From assembly GCA_035771175.1 (NCBI GenBank), contig CM069589.1:31111701-31175700 (forward strand): DNA of 64,000 nucleotides. Reading direction: 5' to 3'. The DNA comes from Paratinospora sagittata (Eukaryota > Streptophyta > Magnoliopsida > Ranunculales > Menispermaceae). Shown in pieces: positions 31,792 through 42,410 of this stretch. The stretch's first letter is position 1. Every line of letters begins with the position of its first letter. The notes below the pieces were generated by a model. The model was not told the DNA's origin. It worked only from the letters and a program-made list of their open reading frames with translations, and did no database searches. The position numbers and the translations under genes were made by a program.

Positions 31792-31925
31792 ATAATAGCG
31801 CACTATCATGCCCTATAGCGCGCTATTGATGCACGCTATTGGCCTATAACAGGCTTGTGTGCTCGAAATCCTGAAAATGACCGAGAGTCCCAACTTTCTG
31901 ATTTTTCTCGATAGCGCACTATTAG
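31792..31925 (-). repeat. GATAGCGCGCTATC boxes, family B 3' LTR
   Basis: Four boxes: AATAGCGCACTATC, TATAGCGCGCTATTG, GCACGCTATTG and GATAGCGCACTATTA. The consensus is a 14 bp palindrome. It is the same box as at 720-960. The array is shorter than that in the 5' LTR by about 85 bp. Confidence 0.75.
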
Positions 31926-32566
31926 TACACTCACTTTAATGATTTTGTTTTTCTTCGTTTCCCGACTTATCCTATACAAAATATAGGCATATAATAGCTT
32001 AAATTTTATGGAAAATTCATTCCGAATCCATTGGAACCATTTACGAAGCCATCGAAGAAACCTATCAAACATTATTTAAAGGATTAAAGATCAAAACAAG
32101 TTGAACTTGAAAAACTTAGTCAATAGGTTTTGGGAAACTTTGTAGAAAACATCATTTTGATTAAGACTGGTGAAAATGTGATTCAAACAAGTTTAAGATA
32201 CTTTAAAAACATAAACCAAAACATGTTTGAAAGATTGAAAATCATTTTCAGAGAAATCTAATGCATGTATGGATTTTAAGGAAAGTGATTGAGCAAGCTG
32301 GAGCAAAGAGGTTTACAACCTAAATTGAACTCTATGAACTTTAGCTCTCATCCTTCTCTTCTCATCTTGACACGTCCAAGCTTTGATTGAGACTTCTTTT
32401 GATCCGCTTGATTTGACTTGAACGAGCTTAAATATTGTATTTGCTCTTCTCTATTGTAGGTGCTGAAATATACTAAATTGAAATATTAGCACCAGATTAC
32501 ATATTGTTTGTTAGCATCAAAACACTTAGGAGAGTGCTAAGTGGAGACCCCCCACTTGGGCTAACA

Positions 32567-32586
32567 ATCTCCCCCTTTTTTTATGA
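32567..32586 (-). other. Polypurine tract of family B
   Basis: The minus strand reads AAAAAAAAGGGGGAGAT directly before the 3' LTR. The matching tract of family C is at 44269-44283. This is where plus-strand DNA synthesis would start. Confidence 0.85.
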
Positions 32587-35500
32587 TAACAAAACAATAT
32601 GATCTTGATAAACATTAACACCAAAAAGATACATGATAGCATGATTAAAATGAATATGAGATATTACAAACATACTATCAACTCAAATTGTTTATCAAGG
32701 TTTCATTATCTCTCCCATTATCTCCCCCCCTTTTTGATATCAGCAAAAAGGATAAAAAGAATCATCCAAATTCTCATGGAGAAAGTCCTATGACCTAGGC
32801 ATCAAAACACGAGAACTCCCCCTTTTCAAAAGAGATAGAGGCTCCCCCTAAATCTATGCACTCAACACTCAAGAAGATTCATGATGTACAATCAAGATTA
32901 AGCACACATGAATGCATAGTAGATGTTATACCATAAGACACACACATGAGATTCAAGAATGATAATTCAAGCACATGGAGAAATAAAGATTTGAAACTTT
33001 TAGCTCAAAAGGTTCATAGGCTAGCTAGATAGGATCTTAAATATTTGCATAGCATAGCCAATTTTAAACATGTATATGCACAAATATAAGATAGAATTCT
33101 ACGAGAGGCATCTAGACATGTAACAATGAGAAGGATATGCCAAAAAGATGAATTCATAAAGAATTTTAAGCACAGGCAGTCATTCTCATGGTATTAGGCA
33201 TAAGCAAAGTTTTGTCAAGTAGAGCATGGCCTAAAATTACATATGTTTTGTCATGTATGTCAACAATAGCATGAGCATACATCAAATTCATAGACTAGGC
33301 ATAAATGTATCAATTTAATCATGGCCTAGCTAGGATGATTTCAATAAGATGCAAAATATAGTTTAAAAGCTCAAGGCATCCGTTTGAAATCAATTTTCAA
33401 AACATTTGATGCATATAAGATTTAAAATTCAAGCAATGCATCAAAATTGTGTATGAATGGAACAGGAATGCCAAAATGGATAAGTATGAGTATGGGCATT
33501 CTATTTCCATTGACTTAGGCATGTGAAAGAATGTAAATACGCACATAGCCTGAGAAACTAATGCCTTGAAGGATATACATAATATGGAATGCATACCTGA
33601 ATCATGAGGTAGATGTGAATCATGCATATGATATATATAAATTGAATTCTAACATGATTACACTAGCATAGGCAAAACAGATTTTATAGAATAGTGCATT
33701 GCCTAGCTATTTGGCTTATAACTAGATGCTAATAGTATTTTGAATTTTAGTTCAAGATATCTAGCATATAAGTCCTTAAGAGAAATGTCATGAATAATAG
33801 TATCCATAAAATATGTAAACATTCAAGCATTCTCTTTTCATGATATTAGGCACGAATGAGAATCTAAATGTAAAGCCTAAATCATGGTTTCAAGTTAATG
33901 CATGTGAAAGATATGAGATATGTAGCATGCATACTTGAATATGAATATGTATGAGTCATGCGTATATGAAAAAGATTAAGTGCTAGCATGATCATCCTTC
34001 AAATGAGATAGCATGGGGAAAATAAGTACAATGCCTAGCTATTCATTTTTGAAATGGATACCAACAATAATTTTCAAGTTTAAAGATCATCCATGGAATA
34101 AAGTGTCCAAATTGGCTTTCAAATAAAATTTGCGATTACACTTCTAAATCAATTGGAGGATTCTCAAGAGCCTCTGAACCAATTGTTGATCACACTTCAA
34201 CCGTCAGTGACCTATCCTGTAAGCGTATCTCAGAGTATGTTTTACGGCCAGCCTCTCGACTGTACCAACCACCATGGTGACTAATCATGTGGTCATGTCA
34301 GGGTAAGAGCCGGTCTCTCATCGTGAGAACCCCTGATCATGATGCCGATCTCAGCCTCTTATTAACACTTTTTGATATCACTTGTTGGAATTGGTCATCA
34401 TCGATACTTGCGTGTGTCCAACAACTGTGATCTATCAATCTCTCTACATGTTTTCCTTTTCATAATATAAATAATAGTTTTAAGGAAAATATTTATTTAT
34501 TGAGAATATGCCTTGTGGTATAACTAAAATATAAGCATGGCATAACTCTAAATGTGACTACTAGGCAATATTAAAGCACAAGAGCCTAGCAAAATTTATG
34601 TTTTGATCAAGAAAAGTGAATATTATAAGCATATGATCAAAACAAGTCTTAGTGAATATGAGCCAAAATATATCAAAATTTTTAAAGCACATGGCAACAT
34701 ATACACATGATACATATAGGCATCAGTAGATCATAAATTATGAAGCAAAAGCCTATATAGAAAGCAATATGATATTATATGTGTCTCAATGAAAGACATT
34801 CATATTGCATACAACAAACAAGTATAAGCATGATAAATATATGGCATAACGTGCAACATGCTTATAAATCATACATGTGTCATAAAGTAGAGAATTTAAC
34901 TATTGGATACATGGCATATGATTGAATGACTGAAATATACAATGTGAACATCATAGTCATTCAAGTCCTTATTCTGGTTGACTAGACTTATTTGTTTGAT
35001 ATAGATTTTGGGCTCGTGGTCAACTAGATTTCTTAGTGTGAATTTTTCATAAAGAATTTGATACTTAGAATCAATAGACAAATCGAACTATTATTTATGG
35101 AAATGGCTAAAATTCATAAGATAGAAATTTGAAGTCAAGATAGTCATTCCATATTGTTCTCCTTCAAGTATGAGTGAATGGACATAGTAGAGGTATATTT
35201 TGATTTCACTCATTTACCCTATAAGGATATGGTCATGATCATATAAGTTTTATAATTGTCCAAGATTTGTGATAAGCACATCAATCATGTATCACAACTT
35301 ATAATGAAACATGACATTCTATATGCAAGCTCTAAAAATAAGATTTTAGTACTAGAGTATGCATACAAGCATAATCACGATAATGAAATATAAATGACAC
35401 GTAAGTCATGATTGTATTTTGAACATATTTCCTTCTAATATAATAAACATTCATCCAGGCATAGAAGGTAACTAAGCATTCATGATATCATATAAGCATG

Positions 35501-36692
35501 ATGGTACAAGACAGATAGATAAATCACACATCAGTGCTTATTCATGAAAGTTAGCATGTTCAATTTGTTTCACGTGATTGACTAAAATCTATTATAAGTG
35601 AAAGTGTGAATATCATTTTTAGTCATTTATTTTCATTTTGTTTCTGAAGAGATGAATACAAGTAGATAAAAGTTTTAGCATATGGTATTCATTCAAGTGG
35701 AGCATGTCACATCTAATTATGTGTTGTCATGCCTTGATTTTTGACCCATATATATATATATATATATGATAATTGTCCTTACAGCACATGGGCGGCTGCC
35801 TTTGGGTCTCTAAGTGACAAGGACTAAATATTTAAGTCTTATCAAGCTAGAGACTAAAGTTTTTGTTTCTTATTCAATGTCTCTTTGAAATTCATTCTTA
35901 ATTTTTATTGATAGATCCTAAGATTTTTAATTAAGCTTAAATGATGGATTAACTTAATTTTCCTTACCCCTTCTCTATAATATGATAAAGAATCATTAAT
36001 AAGCATGGGGAGTAATGTTTCCTTAGTTGGGTTGGAGAAGTGACCTTTAAGGTTTTCTCATAATTGCTAAGAATCTAAATTCTTAGACTAAGCATGATTA
36101 ATCTCTAAGGAATGGCTATTTGAATGAGAGATGATATATGTCATTAAACTTAAAAGTACAAGAGTGATGGACTTTAGTGGATAGTCATTAATTCTAGTCC
36201 ATTGCTAAAGTATGAGCATATAACGTAAGCAATTGAAATCCTAAATAAAAGCAAGCTTACATATTAAATCAACATATTTTAATTATGCTCAAATCTCTTA
36301 TAAGGATCTAAATGGATTGATAGATATGTAAAATTAACATATTTCATTTGGACACAAGCATACATCTTATAAAATAAGATAAATACATAGAGTATACTTT
36401 GGACAAGTGAACAAGAAATATAAGTATAGTGGAAGCAAGTTCACAATATGGAAGTAATAAATATGAAATTCAAATTATACTTCCGGGTTGCATACCTAGT
36501 ATGCTTTGCAAACATTGAACAAAATAAATAAATATTTAAGCATGTTCAATGTGATAAAAACCTTAGGCAATTATAGGCATCATAATTAAAATCATTTAAT
36601 CAAGCCTAGAATACTTCCAAATGTCATGAAATGATATAAATAAACACATATGACATAAAATACATGGAAGTTTGCCTAAAGTGTTTAAAGGC
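32587..36692 (-). mobile_element. Family B 4.1 kb non-coding interior
   Basis: It is AT-rich with no domain in any frame; the longest ORFs (60-76 codons) look random. Recurrent words such as GGCATAG, CATGCATA and ATGCCTA run throughout. Parts match family C (14575-14750 and 42800-44280) in the same element orientation, so this is a conserved filler and not chance DNA. A locally GC-richer stretch lies at about 34190-34430, bounded on the right by a TTGTTGGA/TCCAACAA inverted repeat (34382-34424). A (TA)n run lies at 35748-35767. Confidence 0.7.
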
Positions 36693-37668
36693 CTATAACC
36701 TATATGGTTCTATATCATAAATCATAGCTTTAGGAATCCATATTCCTCTAGATTTTATAATTTTAGCATCTAGGAGTAATTCCTTTGGTACCCATGTCAT
36801 TTTGTGAGATTTATCCTTAAAAGGATATGTGAAGCTCCTATGACATGTCTTGGGCTTAAAATATTTAATATTTGATTTGCCCAAATGTTTTTTTTTTTTT
36901 TTTAAAAAAAATTTGGAGGTCTTTTCTTTTTCCAAATTAGGTTCTAACTTTAAATCCTCCTTTTCTTTTGTGACCTTAGCAACTAGCATGGTCAACTCAT
37001 TTAATCTTTCTTGAAGAATTTCATTTTCATTTTTTGTCTCCTTTTTCTTCAAGAATCCCTTGTTTTTCTTCAAGAACACTTTCAAGATTATTTTGGAGAA
37101 ATTCTACCTCATCCATCACATTAGATATCATGTTCTTGAGCACCTTATTCTTTTTGATGAGTTTGTCAAATTCAATTTCAAGGTTATTATGAATAGTAGA
37201 CAAATCATCAAAAGAAATATCAATAACATTTGTAGAACAATCACTAATATTTGAAATAAGACATACATGTTCTACACTCTCTTTATCTTCACATGAGGAG
37301 GAGGAGGCATGTGAATCATTATCGAGTTCTTCTAATTTGTTCCAAACATCTTTGGATGAAGCACATGAAGGAACTCTATCATTTTCACTTGGGGAAAGAC
37401 TAGACATTAGTATATTCTTGACTAAACCATCAAGTCTAGCTAACTGTTTTTCTTCCCTATTCCATTTCTTCTTAAGTTTAGGAACTTCTACCTCATTTAT
37501 GGTTTTTGTGGGCACATATGGTCCATTTCTAACTATATCCCACATATCTAATGATTGAGCTTTGATGAAAGCTCTCATTCTAATTCTCCAACTCATAAAA
37601 CTATGGTTATTAAGCATTGGAGGAGTGAAAGGGTTATTACCTAAGTCAAAATCGATTGTACTGACCAT
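36693..37668 (-). pseudogene. Family B gag
   Basis: ATG at 37668 starts MVSTIDFDLGNNPFTPPMLNNHSF, followed by WRIRMRAFIKAQSLDMWDIVRNG (Copia gag domain), KNILMSSLSPSENDRVPS, a Ser/Glu-rich stretch, and a coiled coil (NLEIEFDKLIKKNKVLKNMI). The frame closes at 37027; an overlapping frame (37085-36693) continues the coiled coil, passes a Lys-rich run caused by a T17-like homopolymer at 36885-36912, and ends CHRSFTYPFKDKSHKMTWVPKELLLDAKIIKS. Only one frameshift lies between the two parts. With the family C gag it defines a conserved N-terminal domain, coiled coil and WVPKELLL end. Confidence 0.85.
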
Positions 37669-37713
37669 TTGATCTTTAGCTCAAGGTGGTTAGACCTTAA
37701 ATCAAGAGCACTA

Positions 37714-37725
37714 GCTCTGATACCA
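37714..37725 (-). other. Primer-binding site of family B
   Basis: TGGTATCAGAGC on the minus strand, exact, two bases from the LTR end TCCAACA. Confidence 0.9.
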
Positions 37726-38092
37726 ATTGTTGGACACCCAAGAGGGAGGTGACTTGGGTGTTATGGCCGGTTTTAACAATCTTTGATTTCTTTGGTAGAA
37801 ATCCTTTGATATATTCAGTTATGTACGTAAATTAATTCTCAGTGCACAGTGAGATGCTGAAAGTAGAGACAATGCACACAAAGGATTTTTACGTGGTTTG
37901 GAAAAAAAAAATCTTACATCCACGCCTAGAGAAACCATCTCTAGGATTCCACTGTACCGGGTTCACTTCAAGGGTATGAACCAAACCGTTACAATGTCTT
38001 TTTCAAGACTCAAGACAAACCTATCCTTTTGCGGGCTAAGGACGAACCAATAATTTCCTTTTGCGGGATAAAGAAGAACCTACTATCCTTTT

Positions 38093-40013
38093 TGTTGAAC
38101 CAATTATCCTTATGTCCCTTGCGAGAATATGTCCCTATTATGAAAGATTTTGATGATTACAAAACTACATTATGTTCATGATATTACTGCACATATGGCA
38201 TATCTAGTCTTACTTGAAGGTATCAAAGATTCAATGATGCATGGCGAACGTATTAAAAGATCTTCTTGAAGACCATGATCGTTTGAAGATGTTTATTTGT
38301 ATGATTAGATTATGATAGGTTGTAGGACCTTCTATGCCATGTGATTTCGCAATATGCATGCCTGCATGTTTTAATCGATTGGTTGCATGTTTGATTTAAT
38401 CCGGTTACTTTATGTTTTACCATGTTTTAATCGAGAAATCAAAATTCATTTTTTATAGTCTTTCAGGACGCTAATGTATTAACAGCGCCCTCCTGGACTT
38501 GATAAGTAAGGACACTGATAAAATTTTAGGATGCTCAAGGTTGAATTGAACTGATTAATAAGGACGCTTACTTATTAGTAGTGGCCTTTCTTTTATCAAC
38601 CTCTGAGAATGTCAGGACGCTGACTTAGTTTCAGCTCGCTGAAAGATTTTTTTATCTTTAAGGACGCTAATAAGTTATAATTTGAATGAATTATTAGGAC
38701 GCTACATGTGTAGGAGCGCCCTCATCTTTAGAATCAACTTAAGTAACTTTCAGGACGCTCATCGTTCGTCAGCGCGCTTAAACATTATTTTAAAATTGCT
38801 TTTAATAGTTCAGGACCCCTCATGTGCTTAGCATTTTAAAACAAAGCAGGACACTTACTGTGAAGTAGCGCCCTCATGCTTTAAGTCATTTAATTGTCAA
38901 AACAAGTCAGGACGCTTACTACTTAGTAGGACCCTCACTTCATTGTTCAATAGGACGTTGATGTTCTATGAGCGCCCTCAGAGGAACAAAACGATAGCAA
39001 AGATATGTTTGCTATTCTGACATTATTGTCATTTCTGTTAACCTTTTTCAAAAACATACGAATACTTTTCAGAATCGTACAACAACTTTTCAGAACTTTT
39101 TAAAACGTTCTAAAACCTTGTCAGAACATTCCTCTTTCATGAAAGGATCAGATGATTCAGGTGCTATCGCCGTAATATGCATTAAGCTGAATCAACCCAT
39201 TTCTGGAAAGAATGTTAACGTTATATTTGAAATAACTTAAAGTGCCAAAATTACCAATTCCATTGCGCTTCTGTTTGCTCCCTCAGAGCAGAAAAACCAA
39301 CTAATGAAATACGAAAACTGATATTCATTTAAAACACATTGACAATTTTCGTTTGCACCAAAAACACTTTTTGAAAGTTAGTCTTCTTTCACTTGTGCTT
39401 GATCTTATCATCTTTTGAAAGAAAATCTTCAAGTCTTTTGGGTTGATCGATCTTCTTCCTCATTATTTCAAAAACCCATTAACGAAGACAAAAGCTATTT
39501 GAACCTGTTTTCATCATAAACTTCATCATACATATTTCGCTGAATCTGTGGCAACAGAAGGTTCATTCCAAAGCGTTGTAAGTATCACTTTGATTCTGAG
39601 TAAAGGGAATCATATCTCATTCTGTAATCAAATTGTAGTGCCAGGTAAGTCACTGAGTTAGAGCAAGTGTTGCTCAAAGTTGTAAGCGGTCTTCTTACAC
39701 CAGTAAGTTGAGAACAGGTTCTCTCTCACCTGTAAGTAGAGAAATGGTCCTCTCACACTCGTAAGTTGAGAAAGTGTTCTGGTTTGATCTTCACCGTAAA
39801 TATGAACAAATCCTAACTGAGGAGGTTAGGTAGTGGATGTAGGCGCGGCCAAACCACTATAAATCTTGCTTGCATTGTCCCATTTACATTTATTGTATCT
39901 CATTGCTATACTTTGTTTAATCTGCATTTATTATTCCTCATAATTTAAAGAAAGGTTAAAATCTGCTAAGTGTTCAATTCACCCCCCTCCTCTTGGACAC
40001 ATCTGGCCCAACA
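38093..40013 (+). repeat. Solo LTR A3 of family A
   Basis: TGTTGAACC (38093) to CTGGCCCAACA (40013), 1921 bp, between CTTTT at 38088-38092 and 40014-40018. It aligns along its length with A2 in the opposite orientation. The U3 array is at 38464-38980 and hairpins at 39661-39810. Where A2 has the TATA box (CTATATATAC) this copy has a short deletion (near 39275), so its promoter is probably dead. Confidence 0.93.
39661..39810 (+). repeat. Leader hairpin array of A3
   Basis: Stems include GAGCAA/TTGCTC (39661-39675), a unit at 39691-39714 ending TGAGAA whose 5' arm has decayed, TTCTCT/AGAGAA (39719-39743) and CTCTCA/TGAGAA (39750-39772). The second-to-last unit has A-T exchanged on both arms relative to the first, as in the fourth unit of A2. 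Confidence 0.75.
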
Positions 40014-40886
40014 CTTTTCGTGGGCTGAAGATTAACCACTTGATCCTTTTCAAGATAAAGGATGAAACTATACCTTGATTCCAACCTTGGAATCACAAGT
40101 GACAAATTGTCACATAACTTGGTTTGTTTCAACCTTGAAAAATTATAATGTTTGTTTCAACAGAGATTATAATGTTTGTTCTATATACTAGAACAATTAC
40201 AATGAAGCTTACAACACATATTTCCCAATACAAGATATACAAATTAAGCTCAAAATGAGAGAAAGAGTCTTTACAGTGCTTTTACCTTTCTTGCACCAGT
40301 TTTTGCTCAAGAATTCATTTGATGATGATTCCAATGAAACCCAGAAAATGTGCTTTGAAAACCTTTTCAAAATCAACTCATTTGATTCTCAAATACTTAA
40401 TTCTAGGACGTTTAAGGAGTGAGAGATGGTTTGATGTTTGGAAAACACTTAATGCACTCACACTCTTTCATACTCTGTTTTTCTCCCTTTCTTTTCTCTT
40501 GGTTTTCATGGTTGTGTTGCTCAACTTGAGCAAACCAAAATGTGCTCAAAACCAGAGATTGTTTATCACTTCTCAACACTCGAAGAAAAACGACCAACTT
40601 GCAAAAACGTGCTTAGGCTTGGTTTCAAAATCAGTTGGTGCCTTGGAAATGAGCACTTGCAGGTTTTAAAGAAAATACAGTTGCAGGTTCAAGAGAATGA
40701 TTTGAATTCAGAAATTGTTTAATCCAAAGTTGTTTGGGTGTGCTAGACAATAGGAATCAATTAGGTGTTAGTGGAGAATATTTCAGTTAGAATGGCCTGA
40801 CAAAATTGTGCAAAGAATAGACAAATTGAGAAGTGGAAGTGCCCACGTTTTTCTCGTCAGAAATGTAAGATTTTTGTTTTTCGCCA

Positions 40887-41111
40887 ATGATAGCGTGCTA
40901 TCATACCCTATAGCGTGCTATTGATGCACGTTATTGGCCTATAGCGGGCTTGTGTGCTCGATATCCTTAAAATGACAGAGTCCCAACTTTCGGATTTTTC
41001 TCGATAGCACTCTATCAACCATGATAGCGCGTTATTGCCCTTTTCACAAAAAAAAATTGGATTTTGGCAATAGCTTGATAGCGGGCTATCAACCATGATA
41101 GCGCACCATCA
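40887..41111 (-). repeat. GATAGCGCGCTATC boxes, family B 5' LTR
   Basis: At least six boxes: GATAGCGTGCTATC (40889), TATAGCGTGCTATTG, GATAGCACTCTATC, GATAGCGCGTTATTG, GATAGCGGGCTATC and GATAGCGCACCATC. A block containing the last three is absent from the 3' LTR. Confidence 0.75.
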
Positions 41112-41754
41112 GTACACTGCACTTTAATGATTTTGTTTCTTTTCATTTTCTGACTTATCCTATACCAAATATAGGCATATAATAGCTTAAATTTTATGGA
41201 AAACTCATTTCGGATCCATTGGAATCATTTACAAAGCCATCGGAGAAACCTATCAAACATTTTTTTAAAGGATTAAAGATCAAAACAAGTTGAACTTGAA
41301 AAACTTAGTCAATAGGTTTTGGGAAACTTTGTAGAAAACATCATTTTGATTAAGACTGGTGAAAATGTGATTCAAACAAGTTTAAGATACTTTAAAAACA
41401 TAAACCAAAACATGTTTGAAAGATTGAAAATCATTTTCAGAGAAATCTAATGCATGTATGGATTTTAAGGAAAGTGATTGAGCAAGCTGGAGCAAAGAGG
41501 TTTACAACCTAAATTGAACTCTATGAACTTTAGCTCTCATCCTTCTCTTCTCATCTTGACACGTCCAAGCTTTGATTGAGACTTCTTTTGATCCGCTTGA
41601 TTTGACTTGAACGAGCTTAAATATTGTATTTGCTCTTCTCTATTGTAGGTGCTGAAATATACTAAATTGAAATATGAGCACCAAATTACATATTGTTTGT
41701 TAGCATCAAAACACTTAGGAGAGTGCTAAGTGGAGACCCCCAATTGGGCCAGCA

Positions 41755-41890
41755 ATTAAATCATTAAGTAAAATTATTTGGAGCATAAATTCATTGGTTG
41801 TTGAAAAATGAAATTAAATGTCTTAAATTTCTGAGTCAAAACAAACTAAACTTTAAGAAACATAAATTAAAATAAAATTGATGTGAAATT
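41755..41890. other. AT-rich flank of family B
   Basis: It starts with the right target duplication ATTAA and continues the DNA at 29692-30550. There is no ORF or repeat that I recognise. Confidence 0.5.
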
Positions 41891-42410
41891 AAGAGGGAAT
41901 TAAAAGTTTTCGCAACTTGCCCTATGGGGTGTTCCTCACCAAGCTGTTTAGACGTCGTGAAGATTTGAAAGTTGAGGGAGATATACCGAAAGGATCTATA
42001 TTTGAGAATCAAATGTAAAGTTAATGGGTTACAAGTAAAATGAAAACACTTCATAGTGGATAAGGGAAGAAGAAGGTAATGTCTCTGAAGCTATAAAAGA
42101 AGTGAATGAAGAAGTTGATCCAATGGAAGAGGATCGAGAAAATGAAAATGCATTCTTTGAGGATGATCTTCCTTCTCTTCCACATGATGAGACAAGTTCA
42201 TCTTCATCATCATCAGAGACCTTGCCCCTTGCGCTATTAGTAAGGATTCTTGGACATTATGAGAACAATACCAAGGACCTAAAAGTACTGAGAAAAGACA
42301 TAAAAAGGATGCAAAAAGAAATGGCTAAGTTGCAAGCCTCTAAGGACAAGCTCGGTGCTTCAAAAGACAAGGATTTGAAAAAAGAAGAAAATGAAAATGG
42401 CAGTGATTAG
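41891..42410 (+). pseudogene. C-terminal piece of a plant mobile-domain-like ORF
   Basis: The frame starting near 41891 reads NLPYGVFLTKLFRRREDLKV and GDIPKGSIFENQ, then stops at about 42016; the next open frame (42064-42410) gives an acidic segment (EEVDPMEEDREN), a Ser run, LALLVRILGHYENNT and a Lys-rich helix. LPYG-LT-LFRR and the acidic linker followed by a helix match the second half of the ORF at 16720-17970 (CLPYGALLNKVFRLFEV, EDLEDFDLNFF). It lies upstream of a polypurine tract and 3' LTR on the same strand, the position of a third ORF in the element. The N-terminal half is absent. Function unknown. Confidence 0.5.

Larger units (their letters stand above)
30551..32566 (-). repeat. 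Family B 3' LTR
   Basis: 2016 bp, from TGTTAGACACCC (30551) to GGGCTAACA (32566) on the plus strand. The hairpin array is at 30760-30996 and the palindromic boxes at 31792-31925. The U3 end (about 32090-32520) is almost identical to the 5' LTR (41270-41710), whereas the R/U5 side differs at many positions. Confidence 0.9.
30551..41754 (-). mobile_element. Family B: complete gag-only LTR retrotransposon
   Basis: It is flanked by ATTAA on both sides (30546-30550 and 41755-41759). On the minus strand: 5' LTR (41754-37728, itself carrying solo LTR A3), primer-binding site (37725-37714), gag (37668-36693), 4.1 kb without ORFs, polypurine tract (32586-32567) and 3' LTR (32566-30551). Without A3 and its target copy the element is 9.28 kb. 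All signals for reverse transcription and integration are present, but no protease, integrase or RT is recognisable. That fits a non-autonomous element of the TR-GAG/LARD type. Gag and the non-coding interior are related to family C, and the LTR shares words with Copia1. Confidence 0.88.
37728..41754 (-). repeat. Family B 5' LTR, interrupted by solo LTR A3
   Basis: Plus-strand ends are TGTTGGACACCC (37728) and GGGCCAGCA (41754). Removing A3 and one target copy leaves about 2.1 kb, against 2016 bp for the 3' LTR; most of the excess is the longer box array at 40887-41111. Hairpins lie at 37925-38090 and resume at 40014, so A3 landed within the hairpin array. Confidence 0.9.

Noticed and set aside
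42102..42410. Acidic/Lys-rich ORF as an independent host gene
   Set aside because: Upstream in the same strand an LPYG segment and downstream a polypurine tract and LTR place it in a retrotransposon; it is the tail of a longer broken ORF.
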